Of a stretch of 21,768 nt of DNA, positions 7,152 to 15,352 are shown piece by piece. Every line of letters begins with the position of its first letter. Position 1 is the first letter of the stretch. The position numbers were made by a program, and so were the translations under genes. Origin of the DNA: Lachnospiraceae bacterium (GTDB taxonomy: Bacteria > Bacillota > Clostridia > Lachnospirales > Lachnospiraceae); assembly GCA_900772845.1 (NCBI GenBank), contig CAAGSD010000018.1, forward strand, positions 1 to 21,768, written 5' to 3'. Under the pieces are notes generated by a model. It was not told the origin of the DNA. It was given only the letters and a program-made list of their open reading frames with translations, and searched no databases.

Positions 7152-7193
7152 GAATTTGTGAAGTTATTTCCCGAAGAACGGAGGTTTTCTATT

Positions 7194-8087
7194 ATGACTC
7201 TGACGCAACTGGAGTATTTTTGTATGGTATGCCGTTATCACAGCATTACGAGAGCTGCGGATGCCCTCTACGTCTCACAGCCCACAATATCCACATCGAT
7301 TCGTGATCTCGAAAAGGAATTTCATTTAAAGCTTTTTAATCATGGAAAAAACAGAATTTCTCTCACCAAAGACGGAGAGGCCTTTTATCAGAAAGCAGAA
7401 TATATCTTAAGACAGACACAGGAACTCTACTCAGATTTTTCAAATATTGAAGAAAACCGCCATCCGCTGCGTATCGGAATTCCTCCTATGATCAGTACCG
7501 TATTTTTCCCAAGGGTTACGGATCAGTTTCAGGAACAGTACAATATTCCGATCCAGCTTCTGGAATATGGTTCTATCCGCGCCCGCACTCTGGTAGATAA
7601 CGAGCAATTAGATGTAGCAATGGCAAATATGGATTTTTATAATCTGGATAAGTACAATAGTTACGTCATGATGGAAGATCGTTATGTCTATTGCGTCTCC
7701 AGAACCCATCGGTATGCCGGTGAAAAAGAAATCACCATGGAAATGTTAAAAGATGAACCCATTATTTTATTTAATACAGATTCTGTCCAGACACAGACTG
7801 TAATCACACGACTACGTTCTGCGGGAATTACACCAAATGTCCATATGTATTGCAGCCAGTTAGTCACTGTCCTCAATTTTGTCCGCGGTGGTAAATGTGG
7901 TGCTTTTCTATATTCCTCTCTTGCTGCCAATCCAAGAGATTTTGTAGAAATTCCTATTACCCCGGAGATTACCAGCAAATTTGGAATTATATGGAAGAAA
8001 GGAATCTTTGTGCCTGACCAGCTGACCAAATTTGTAAATTTTGTAAAGGACTTTGATGTAACCCCCTATTTACCCAGGCTTTCTTAG
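7194..8087 (+). CDS. LysR-family transcriptional regulator of the tartrate locus
   Basis: This 297-residue LysR-type regulator is the only confident plus-strand gene. An N-terminal winged helix-turn-helix (about 1-60: LTQLEYFCMVCRYHSITRAA then VSQPTISTSIRDLE) is followed by a substrate-sensing periplasmic-binding-like domain (from about residue 85, PLRIGIPPM). The start chosen is ATG 7194, with CGGAGG at 7179-7184 nine bases before it. A GTG at 7158 in the same frame would coincide with the predicted transcript start. It is divergent from the permease-ttdAB operon, the same arrangement as ttdR and ttdABT in E. coli, so it probably activates that operon in response to tartrate or a related diacid. 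The ligand is not shown by the sequence. Confidence 0.92.
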   Translation: MTLTQLEYFCMVCRYHSITRAADALYVSQPTISTSIRDLEKEFHLKLFNHGKNRISLTKDGEAFYQKAEYILRQTQELYSDFSNIEENRHPLRIGIPPMISTVFFPRVTDQFQEQYNIPIQLLEYGSIRARTLVDNEQLDVAMANMDFYNLDKYNSYVMMEDRYVYCVSRTHRYAGEKEITMEMLKDEPIILFNTDSVQTQTVITRLRSAGITPNVHMYCSQLVTVLNFVRGGKCGAFLYSSLAANPRDFVEIPITPEITSKFGIIWKKGIFVPDQLTKFVNFVKDFDVTPYLPRLS

Positions 8088-8135
8088 TTTAACAATTTTT
8101 CACATTCTAAGATCTGTCAGTTCTACAAACAGGAT

Positions 8136-10559
8136 TTACGCCGTCTCCGGCAGCGTAATCACCACCTTGAACAGGTCACCGTCCGTAACGATCTCCATAT
8201 CGCCCTTCTGCAGCTCCGTCAGACTCTTGGCAATGGACAGTCCCAGTCCGTTACCTTCCATATGGCGGGATCTGTCCCCTCTGGTGAACCGCTCTTCCAG
8301 CTCCTCCGGTGACATCTCCAGTGGATATGCTGACATATTCCGGAAAATGATGCTCACATTCTGTCCGTCATGCTCCACATTCAGATAGACACGGCTGCCT
8401 GTCTGGGCATATTTGTAAATATTGTTTAACAGATTGTCGAACACTCTCCATAGATGTCTGCCGTCTGCCATAACCTTTACGGTCTCCTCCGGCTGTTTTA
8501 CAATAGTCTCCAGCTGCTTGTCAGCAAAGCGCTGCCCGTATTCCCCCACCGCCTGTGACAGCAGTACCGACACATCACAGACCTCCGGATGGACCTCCAG
8601 ATTGCCGGTGGTAGCTTTGGATGCCTCCAACAGATCATCTAGCAGCTTTTTCAGCTTCTGGGACTGACGCAGCAGCACCTCGGCATACTCCGATATATGC
8701 TGTTCTCTCTCCTGTGCAGTCTCTGTGCCGACACCGTCTCCGGTATCCTTCGTATCACCGGACGCTTCCTTCCCGATGAGATCCGCATAATTGATAATGG
8801 AAGTCAGCGGGGTCTTGATGTCATGGGACACATTCGTGATCAGCTCCGTCTTCAGATGTTCACTCTTCATCCTCTGCTCCACGGCTGCGGAAATTCCCTC
8901 GCCGATGCGGTTCAGATTCTCTCCGTGCTCCTTGAAGGACAATACCATATGGGAGGTATCCAGCTTAAGATTCAGATCTCCGTCCGCCAATGCTTCACTG
9001 CCCTCCTGCAGTTCTTTGCACATCAATGCCACAAAAGCAATCACACCACACAGAATAAATTTCTCTATGACCCAGAAAAAGAGTAATGCATCTGTATCAT
9101 TATAAAACAGTATTAAACCGAAAAACTCTGCCACGCAGACTGCAAGGCACAAAAGTGCTGTTCTCCATACCACAGGAATCCCACGGATCAATTTCACAAT
9201 ACCATGGAAAAATCCCTTGCAGAATCTTCCGGAGAACCGGAACACTCTGTACAGAATCGTATTCTGCCACCATTTTCCCATTTTCAGGCGGATAGCCAGC
9301 TCCATGAAGTACAGGGTGCACCATATCACCTCTGCGGCAAACAGTACCACCAGCACGATCAGATTGATCATACTTGAGTTCACGCCGATCCATCCCACGG
9401 CCAGGTACAGACCGATAAAAGCTCCAACGGCAACGATCACTGTATACACATCCAGGTGGAGCTCATGGATCGCACTGGGAGTAATACCCTCCCTGCCATT
9501 CTTATGTCCGGCACTGCACAACAGGAAGATAAAGCATAATAATGCCAGTACCGTTCCCACACAGCATGCCACAGGGATCACATTCCGATCATCATAAAAC
9601 TGCTCTGCCTGATGATAGATCAGGGCATATTCATCTTCCTTCGTCAGGCTGGGATTCACTGTCAGGGTAACTACAATACGCTTGTTACGCTCTGCTAATG
9701 TTTTCTCTGCGTCTTCCGCCTGCAGCCGTTCTGTCTCACTTAAGGCATCCTTGATCATCCATTTTGCATATTGTTCCGCCCGTTCAACCGGCACATAGGT
9801 CTCTCCACCTAAGGATACGCTGTCCCCCAGATCCAGATATTTCTCCAGATTACCGGAGGAAAGGGCTTCCTGCTCCGCTGCCGTTATGCTTTCCACATCA
9901 GACCCGGTATCGACAGATGTCGCAAGTTCCATGATATCAGAGCTTTCAGAGCTTTCATAACTTTCATAGCCATCAGAGGCAGAGGAAGCTTCTGTGTTGA
10001 TATAGGTGTTATCATTATTATGCTGCACCTGGGACTCCAGACGGTACGTCAGATCGTTTGTCTTGTCTACATAATCCTCGTTCTTCCATTCTCCCAGGAA
10101 TTCATCTGTATCCAGATCGTAGCTCTCCACCTTCACCCAGATGTTCCTCTGTCTGCAATAGGCTTCCATGGTCTGCAAGCTCTCATTCTCATACCAGTCA
10201 CGTATCTGATACAGATCCTGATTGACCTGCCGGTACAACAGCTGATCATGGATAAACATCATTTTGCCGGAGGAATAAGCTCCACTGTCTGCGAGCATAC
10301 AGGTACCACAGAGTCCCAACACCCCCACAATTGCGGCAGCGATCATCAGAACAAATGCCACGACCTTTGCCAGTGTGCTGCCCAACAGGCTATTTCCCTG
10401 TGTCGGTGCTTTCTTCTTTTTCTCGGCTTTTACTCTTTTTTTCCGTTCCCTGTTATTCTCTGACATCGCTGTTTCTACCGTCGTACTCACTGTTTTTTCC
10501 ACAGGATCATCCGCTCTGTCCAGTTCTGTGTTCCTGCTGTTTTCTTCCCTGTTATCCAT
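8136..10559 (-). CDS. Multi-pass sensor histidine kinase
   Basis: This 807-residue membrane kinase phosphorylates the response regulator encoded 48 bases upstream. A charged Lys/Arg-rich cytoplasmic tail (about 1-60) precedes the first membrane helix (64-90). Next comes a roughly 240-residue extracellular region (91-328) with a Ser/Glu-rich stretch (about 192-207), then about five further helices between 329 and 515. The HisKA helix carries the phospho-acceptor His579 in NVSHDIKTPL. Its partner helix is separated by a Gly/Thr-rich insertion (about 597-620). The HATPase domain has an N box at 708-713 (DNLLNN) and a G2 box near 769-773 (GNGLG). The usual DxGxG G1 box is replaced by FRNMSAYPLEMSPEEL, as I recall for a Clostridia kinase subgroup. 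The signal sensed is unknown. Confidence 0.93.
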   Translation of the reverse strand: MDNREENSRNTELDRADDPVEKTVSTTVETAMSENNRERKKRVKAEKKKKAPTQGNSLLGSTLAKVVAFVLMIAAAIVGVLGLCGTCMLADSGAYSSGKMMFIHDQLLYRQVNQDLYQIRDWYENESLQTMEAYCRQRNIWVKVESYDLDTDEFLGEWKNEDYVDKTNDLTYRLESQVQHNNDNTYINTEASSASDGYESYESSESSDIMELATSVDTGSDVESITAAEQEALSSGNLEKYLDLGDSVSLGGETYVPVERAEQYAKWMIKDALSETERLQAEDAEKTLAERNKRIVVTLTVNPSLTKEDEYALIYHQAEQFYDDRNVIPVACCVGTVLALLCFIFLLCSAGHKNGREGITPSAIHELHLDVYTVIVAVGAFIGLYLAVGWIGVNSSMINLIVLVVLFAAEVIWCTLYFMELAIRLKMGKWWQNTILYRVFRFSGRFCKGFFHGIVKLIRGIPVVWRTALLCLAVCVAEFFGLILFYNDTDALLFFWVIEKFILCGVIAFVALMCKELQEGSEALADGDLNLKLDTSHMVLSFKEHGENLNRIGEGISAAVEQRMKSEHLKTELITNVSHDIKTPLTSIINYADLIGKEASGDTKDTGDGVGTETAQEREQHISEYAEVLLRQSQKLKKLLDDLLEASKATTGNLEVHPEVCDVSVLLSQAVGEYGQRFADKQLETIVKQPEETVKVMADGRHLWRVFDNLLNNIYKYAQTGSRVYLNVEHDGQNVSIIFRNMSAYPLEMSPEELEERFTRGDRSRHMEGNGLGLSIAKSLTELQKGDMEIVTDGDLFKVVITLPETA

Positions 10560-10607
10560 ATTCCTGTCTCCTTATTTTCCCAAGCAGCTCCGCTCTCCTG
10601 CCTGCTC

Positions 10608-11300
10608 CTATCCCTGCTTCTCGCACTTGTAGCCCTGTCCCCAGACCACCTTCAGATATCTGGGTTCCGCCGGGTTGATCTCTAACTTTTCCCGCAGATG
10701 CCGGATATGTACTGCCACTGTATTCTCGCTGCCTAATGGCAGATCATTCCAGATCTTCACATAAATCTCTCTCGGAGAAAATACCTGCCCAGGATTCTGC
10801 ATCAGCAGCTTTAAAATATCATATTCCGTAGGAGTCAGTGCTACCGGTTCGCCATCCAACGTCACCCGTTTCTCCTTGTCATCCAGTTCAATACCTCCGA
10901 CTCTGATCACATCCGGCCGCACACTTCCGCCACCCAGCTGCATATATCGCCGCAGCTGGGATTTCACCCTGGCAGATACCTCAATGGGATTAAACGGCTT
11001 CGTGATATAGTCATCCGCTCCTACCGTAAGTCCCAGCACCTTGTCGGAATCCTCACCCTTGGCTGTCAGCAGGATCACAGGAACATTACTTTTCTCCCGG
11101 ATCCTGATCATCGCCTGGATGCCGTCCAGCTTCGGCATCATAATATCCATCAGTACCAGATGCACCTCTGTCGTCTCTACCACATGCACGGCTTCCTCAC
11201 CATCAAAAGCCTCTAAAAAATGGTAATTGCTGTCGTTCAAGTATATCTTTAACGCGTTTACGATATCCTTCTCATCATCACAGATCAATATATTGTACAT
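10608..11300 (-). CDS. OmpR/PhoB-family response regulator
   Basis: This 230-residue two-component regulator pairs with the histidine kinase downstream. The receiver domain (1-about 118) has acidic residues Asp8-Asp9, phospho-acceptor Asp52 in LVLMDIMMP, Thr79 and Lys101. The C-terminal winged helix (about 131-228) has the OmpR signature VALTPTEYDILKLLMQNPG and ends with a GQGYKCE turn. I chose the second Met (ATG ending at 11300), because GAGGGA stands six bases before it and the protein then begins MYNILICDDE as family members do. The earlier in-frame ATG at 11312 has no ribosome site. Target genes are not evident. The neighbouring O-antigen-ligase-like gene is one possibility. Confidence 0.94.
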   Translation of the reverse strand: MYNILICDDEKDIVNALKIYLNDSNYHFLEAFDGEEAVHVVETTEVHLVLMDIMMPKLDGIQAMIRIREKSNVPVILLTAKGEDSDKVLGLTVGADDYITKPFNPIEVSARVKSQLRRYMQLGGGSVRPDVIRVGGIELDDKEKRVTLDGEPVALTPTEYDILKLLMQNPGQVFSPREIYVKIWNDLPLGSENTVAVHIRHLREKLEINPAEPRYLKVVWGQGYKCEKQG

Positions 11301-11369
11301 ACTCTCCCTCATTTCTGTGCCGGTGGCTGCAGCCCGGACACTTCATGCGCAAGAAGCCCTTACGCTGAC

Positions 11370-11415
11370 GGGCATCTGCTTTGTCCGCAGATGTCCCGCT
11401 GATGAATTTATTGTA
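11370..11415 (-). promoter_or_regulatory. Candidate promoter and leader hairpin of the two-component operon
   Basis: On the minus strand TACAAT (11415-11410) is a plausible -10 but its -35 region is only T-rich. The leader that follows has a 10-pair hairpin, GGGACATCTGC (11397-11387) with GCAGATGCCC (11379-11370). The 3' GCCC of that stem could instead pair with GGGC at 11355-11358, giving two alternative folds. No T-run is present. The role is unknown. Confidence 0.4.
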
Positions 11416-11427
11416 GCAGATTAACGA

Positions 11428-12993
11428 TTAATAAAAAACAGGAAAAACCTTTAAGACTTTATTAAGATGACATTGCATGAAAAAACCCCTTGCCATGCCC
11501 AGCAGGGCAAAAGCAAAGGGTGTGGATAATACATGTTGAAAAGTAAACAGGGAACAGATCAGGTATCCTATGATTCCCAGGAAGATAGCAAGGCACTGTG
11601 GCCTTTGCCATATTTTTTTTCGTAAGTCGGTAAGAGCCGTGACAAAGATCCCTGCATATGCGATCACGCCGGGAATTCCCTGTTCTATCAGCATGGTCAG
11701 CCATTCGTTGTGGGCATTGGCATATACGTTGTTGTCCAGGAGTCCCCTGTTGATCCAGTCCATGGCATCCGTGCCCGATTGATATAGGGCATAGTAATAG
11801 CTTCCGGGACCCATGCCGAAAATCTTGAACAACAGTCCTTCTTTTCCGTAGGTCAACAGTGTGACTTCCCACAGAGCAAACCGTCCGTTGGCAGACTGTG
11901 CCAATAATCCGCTCCCTCTTCCGATCACACCCATAAGAATCAGGCATCCCAGCAGTACTCCAAAAAGCACTGCCGCTGCCGACATAATGAGAGTAATTCT
12001 GAAAGCTCTGCCGCTCTCCAGAAGATTCTTACTCCGCTGCCTCTCCCTCAGCCGCACTATCACATATCCTGCTGCCTCCACGGCAAACACCCCATACCAG
12101 ACAGGTGTAAAAAAGAAAGTCTTTTCAGCCTCTCCTGCCAGTACCAGTCCAGTCAGATGAAACCGTATAAAAAGCCGGACCATAAATACCGAAAGTGGGA
12201 AAAGCATTGAGATTTCCAGTGCACGCAATAGCTGTGCTCTCTTCCTCAGAGAGAGCAGCAATAATACTGCATCCAATCCGCATGCTGCCGATATTGCCGT
12301 AGTGCTGTTGGAGGTAATTGCCGAAGCAAAAAACAAAAAGCTGCCAAGCAGACCAAGCGCTCTGACATACTTTTTCCCCAGCAATGCAGCCGTCAGTGCA
12401 ATTCCTGCCGTCACACTGATGTAACCGGCATACCAGTTGTTGTTACCAATGGTAGATAACAGCTGTGTCCGGTTCCACGCTCCGTTCTCCATTCCCTGAA
12501 ATGTCCCCAGTACATCTATATCCAGACGGTTTAACAGACCGATCAGCGTCACGACTCCCGCCGTGATCCCGGCGATCCACCAGATACTCCTGCTGCCGTC
12601 ATAATACCTTGACACAGCAAAATAGATGCCCACCAGAAGTACCTGTGTCAGCAGTCCCATGTACCACCCCGGATATCCCAAAAGAGTATCCCCCTTACAG
12701 GGACTGATTCCACAGGATAACAATGTGGCCACAAGATACAACATCACAAAGGCATCCATTTTCTTCCATGGCTGCCTCACTTTCTTGTCTCCACTGATTT
12801 TCTGCCACAGCACAGCCAGCACCACAAAAGCACCCAGCACCAACGTGGTATTGCGGAAAAACAAGTACTTTGCGTTCCCGATCAGTACCAGTTTGTTCTG
12901 CATATACAGCGGCAATCCGGCAAACAGGATCACCAGGTAGGCATACACCAGTGTGCTCACGGTCTCTTTTGCATTTTGTTCCTTCTTTTTCAT
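11428..12993 (-). CDS. O-antigen ligase/polymerase-like (Wzy_C-type) membrane protein
   Basis: This 521-residue protein has about 12 hydrophobic segments and the large-loop motifs of the O-antigen ligase family (PF04932 type): R371-F-A-L-W375, GMGPGSYYY (393-401) and YANAHNEWLTMLIEQGIPG (424-442) containing the conserved His-Asn-Glu. Such enzymes join lipid-linked glycan units or transfer them to an acceptor at the outer face of the membrane. In a Gram-positive this would be a capsule, a wall glycan or protein glycosylation. No glycosyltransferase genes are next to it, so it is an isolated member. It starts at the ATG ending at 12993 and follows the terminator of the secreted-protein gene, so it has its own promoter or depends on read-through. 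Confidence 0.85.
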   Translation of the reverse strand: MKKKEQNAKETVSTLVYAYLVILFAGLPLYMQNKLVLIGNAKYLFFRNTTLVLGAFVVLAVLWQKISGDKKVRQPWKKMDAFVMLYLVATLLSCGISPCKGDTLLGYPGWYMGLLTQVLLVGIYFAVSRYYDGSRSIWWIAGITAGVVTLIGLLNRLDIDVLGTFQGMENGAWNRTQLLSTIGNNNWYAGYISVTAGIALTAALLGKKYVRALGLLGSFLFFASAITSNSTTAISAACGLDAVLLLLSLRKRAQLLRALEISMLFPLSVFMVRLFIRFHLTGLVLAGEAEKTFFFTPVWYGVFAVEAAGYVIVRLRERQRSKNLLESGRAFRITLIMSAAAVLFGVLLGCLILMGVIGRGSGLLAQSANGRFALWEVTLLTYGKEGLLFKIFGMGPGSYYYALYQSGTDAMDWINRGLLDNNVYANAHNEWLTMLIEQGIPGVIAYAGIFVTALTDLRKKIWQRPQCLAIFLGIIGYLICSLFTFQHVLSTPFAFALLGMARGFFMQCHLNKVLKVFPVFY

Positions 12994-13017
12994 AAGTTAC
13001 ATTATCCTTTTAACAGA

Positions 13018-13049
13018 AAACAAGGCACTCCTCATCTCTGAAGAGTGCC
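13018..13049 (-). terminator. Terminator after the secreted-protein gene
   Basis: GGCACTC (13024-13030) pairs with GAGTGCC (13043-13049). On the minus strand the stem is followed by TTGTTTTC. It lies about 35 bases after the stop codon of the secreted-protein gene and separates it from the O-antigen-ligase-like gene. Confidence 0.75.
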
Positions 13050-13082
13050 CTATTATCATTTTGTGTTCTATGGATCCCTTAC

Positions 13083-14141
13083 TTATTTGCCATAACGCAT
13101 CTGCAGATACAGAGGACCATACCACTGAATGTCATTATTCTCTGCTTTGCCGGCAGGAATGGTTACAGTATAATCCTTGCCCTCGAAAGTATACTCCAGC
13201 TTCAGAGCTACAGTCTTCTTCATGTACAGAGCCTTCATGATATCATTGGGCAGAGCGTTGATATTCTTGTCTCTGGTGATCGTGAAAGTAGTGCCATCCT
13301 TTGCATCAGCGATCTCACGGCACAGGTTCTCACGATAGCTTTCGAATGCGCTGATGGAAGGACCTTCATCCTCTACAGTTGTGCTACCGTTTGCTGTACT
13401 ACCGTTTGTTGTGCTACCGTTTGCTGTACCAGCATTTGCATTGCCCTCAGCAATAGCGAAGGTTGAGAAGTGTTTTACAGTAAAGGTCAGTGTGTTAGCT
13501 GTTGCATCATAAATAGGCTTGATCTCCTCCAGTGTTCCATCTACGAAGTGGAAAATCACTGCCTTGCTGCCATCTACACCTGCGGGTGTTTCAATGGTAA
13601 CAGCTACAGGAATAGCCATGCTGGTAACTGCATAACCATTGTTCTTCAAGTTAATCTCTACATATACAGGATTTGATGTCACGGTATATGCAGAAGAGTT
13701 AATTGCAGGAGTGGAAGCAGGTGCTTCAACATTCAGTGTGGTATTAGAACCAGCGAACGCTGCGCCAACAACTCCTACCGCTCTTACAGAACCAGAGTTA
13801 TGAACGACAGTGTCTCCTGTGCCGGTTGCTCTTTTGTATGCTGCTTCAATAGCAGCGATATCCTCAACGGTATCTTTTCCGGCATTCATTGCATTCTGCA
13901 GGTCAGCAGTACCAACGCTTGCCAAAGAGCCAAAGGCCTCATATGCAGATGTTTCATCAGTGATCTTAGAAACATCAATGGCATCTACTGCTCTCTTTAC
14001 TTCTGCTACCGGTTTAACAGTCGGTGTAGTTACGGTATTGTTCTCACTTGCTACAGATACCGTGGTTAATGCATTACTTCCGCAAGGTATTGCAAACACT
14101 GCAAATACAACAGCTGCGGCAATAAGTAATTTTTTCTTCAT
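13083..14141 (-). CDS. Secreted two-domain protein under a poly-G promoter, function unknown
   Basis: This 352-residue exported protein has a Sec signal peptide (Lys-Lys-Lys, a hydrophobic core to about residue 18, then small residues near 20-31). The first region (about 35-232) ends in a beta-rich module with VDGTLEEIKPIYDATANTLT and VKHFSTFAIAEG, a pattern seen in many Firmicute surface proteins. A linker with NGSTT/NGSTA repeats (241-255) leads to a second domain (about 262-352) with ALPNDIMKAL, KLEYTFEGKDYTVTIPAG and the ending WYGPLYLQMRYGK. I recall similar tails in other Lachnospiraceae exported proteins but cannot name the family. There is no LPXTG or lipobox. AGGAGG stands nine bases before the ATG ending at 14141. 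Expression is probably phase-variable because of the promoter. Confidence 0.85.
   Translation of the reverse strand: MKKKLLIAAAVVFAVFAIPCGSNALTTVSVASENNTVTTPTVKPVAEVKRAVDAIDVSKITDETSAYEAFGSLASVGTADLQNAMNAGKDTVEDIAAIEAAYKRATGTGDTVVHNSGSVRAVGVVGAAFAGSNTTLNVEAPASTPAINSSAYTVTSNPVYVEINLKNNGYAVTSMAIPVAVTIETPAGVDGSKAVIFHFVDGTLEEIKPIYDATANTLTFTVKHFSTFAIAEGNANAGTANGSTTNGSTANGSTTVEDEGPSISAFESYRENLCREIADAKDGTTFTITRDKNINALPNDIMKALYMKKTVALKLEYTFEGKDYTVTIPAGKAENNDIQWYGPLYLQMRYGK
13377..13421 (-). repeat. 15-base tandem repeat coding the NGST linker
   Basis: Three 15-base units encode NGSTT, NGSTA and NGSTT (residues 241-255) in the linker between the two domains of the secreted protein. Units differ by single bases. 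The unit length is a multiple of three, so copy-number change would only alter linker length. Confidence 0.75.
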
Positions 14142-14192
14142 TTTCCCATTCCTCCTATGTGTAATATTTTGGAAATTTTTTAACCATCATTT

Positions 14193-14223
14193 ATTCTACC
14201 CCCCCCCCGGAAAAATTTGTCAA
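14193..14223 (-). promoter_or_regulatory. Putative phase-variable promoter with a 10-G spacer tract
   Basis: On the minus strand a perfect TTGACA (14223-14218) is followed by AATTTTTCC, ten consecutive G (14208-14199) and TAGAAT (14198-14193). The spacer is 19 bases. Contraction to eight G would give the optimal 17. The predicted start near 14186 gives a 45-base leader with AGGAGG before the secreted-protein ATG. Homopolymer tracts in this position control phase-variable promoters in Neisseria and Haemophilus. Here the function is inferred from position. Tract length may also be affected by sequencing error. Confidence 0.7.
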
Positions 14224-14264
14224 TACTTTATTTTCTTTTTTTATATATTTTTACATATTTTTTT

Positions 14265-14313
14265 CAGATAAAAAAGGCATGCCCCGCAGATCCTCTCTAC
14301 GCAGGTATGCCTT
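14265..14313 (-). terminator. Terminator after the CmpB-family gene
   Basis: On the minus strand AAGGCATACC (14313-14304) pairs, with one mismatch, with GGCATGCCTT (14283-14274), followed by a T-run to about 14271. It lies about 37 bases after the stop codon of the CmpB-family gene and just upstream of the poly-G promoter, so it insulates that promoter from read-through. Confidence 0.75.
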
Positions 14314-14349
14314 CTGTGATTTCTATCAATACCGTATCCTATTCCGAAC

Positions 14350-15312
14350 TTAGTTCTTCTTATTTTTCTTATTGGAATGTTCCTTCAACTCTTCCAGCGC
14401 ATCCTTGAATTTTTCAGAACTCATGGTAGGGTTGGAACGGATCATGTCGCGCTGGAAGAAATCTCTCAGGCTGCTGACACTCTCTTGATCCTCCACGCTT
14501 CTGGTATATTTCTGGCGCAGCTCTGCCACTTCGTTCTTCACACTCTCCAGATATTCACTGGGGGACTTCTGTGCAGAAGTACGAATGCTCTCCAGCTTCT
14601 CTTCAATACTGGTTTTCAGATCTTCTACCTTAGTGGTAATGCCCTCGGTAAAATCTTCCTTCTTCTGCGCCAGGCTTTCGCTGAAGTCTTCCCTGCGGTT
14701 CTCCAGGTCTTCACTGGTCACAGCAATAATGACATCCAGACGCTTCTGGATCCGCAGCATATCTTCCTTTGCCTTCTCCATTTTCTCCAACACATCCCGC
14801 AGATCCAGGGCTGCCTTGAAGGATAATGCGAAGTCCGCTCCGATCAGCGCCGTCAGTATCAGTGTGACCGGGGTCAGGATACTGTTCGGAATGGACAGTA
14901 CCAGATGCTCAATAGGCTTATGGATAAACTCTGTCATCAGGATCGTCAGGCCACCCCATGCCAATGAGGAGCCCAGACAGATATGTCCCTGAAAATTAAA
15001 CTTATTCTTGGAATAATCCCAATATCTGACTTTAAACAAAGCTTCCATGGTCACACCGGTGACATACTCCAGCACCGTTGCCCCGATACATCCGGCGATG
15101 TAGACCAGCACCAGGTTGTCCTGAAACGGCATGGACACCACCAGCATCATGATGGCACCGCTGCCATACAATGGCAGGAACGGACCACGCATAAAGCCCC
15201 GATTAACCAGTTTTTTACTCTTAATGGACACGTAGGTGGATTCAAAGCACCAGCCGAAAAAGCAATAAAAATAAAAGAAAAACAACCATTGGATCGCAGT
15301 ATAATGATACAC
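14350..15312 (-). CDS. CmpB-family (putative ABC transporter type IV) membrane protein with coiled-coil tail
   Basis: This 320-residue protein has an N-terminal five-helix membrane domain (about 1-175) resembling PF06541 (ABC_trans_CmpB). Signatures are FFGWCFESTYVS near 18-29, NRGFMRGPFLPLYGSGAIMM near 37-56, LEYVTGVTMEALFKVRYWDYS near 81-101 and GHICLGSSLAWG near 109-120. The C-terminal part (about 176-300) is highly charged and heptad-like (ENRREDFSESLAQKKEDF), so a long cytoplasmic coiled coil is likely. No ATPase gene is nearby, so the transporter label is nominal. It follows the YlmH-like gene by 40 bases and is probably co-transcribed. Its function is not established, and a scaffold or membrane-organising role would fit equally well. 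Confidence 0.8.
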   Translation of the reverse strand: MYHYTAIQWLFFFYFYCFFGWCFESTYVSIKSKKLVNRGFMRGPFLPLYGSGAIMMLVVSMPFQDNLVLVYIAGCIGATVLEYVTGVTMEALFKVRYWDYSKNKFNFQGHICLGSSLAWGGLTILMTEFIHKPIEHLVLSIPNSILTPVTLILTALIGADFALSFKAALDLRDVLEKMEKAKEDMLRIQKRLDVIIAVTSEDLENRREDFSESLAQKKEDFTEGITTKVEDLKTSIEEKLESIRTSAQKSPSEYLESVKNEVAELRQKYTRSVEDQESVSSLRDFFQRDMIRSNPTMSSEKFKDALEELKEHSNKKNKKN

Positions 15313-15352
15313 TGTGTAACCTCCCTCAACTCATCTGTTTTTTCTGAACAAA

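Noticed and set aside
7158..7193. GTG start for the LysR protein adding 12 residues
   Set aside because: The predicted transcript begins at about this base. ATG 7194 has CGGAGG at the right distance, and the protein then starts as LysR proteins normally do.
8088..8135. Bidirectional terminator between lysR and the kinase gene
   Set aside because: Only a four-base pair (CTGT/ACAG) is visible in this 48-base convergent gap, too weak to call.
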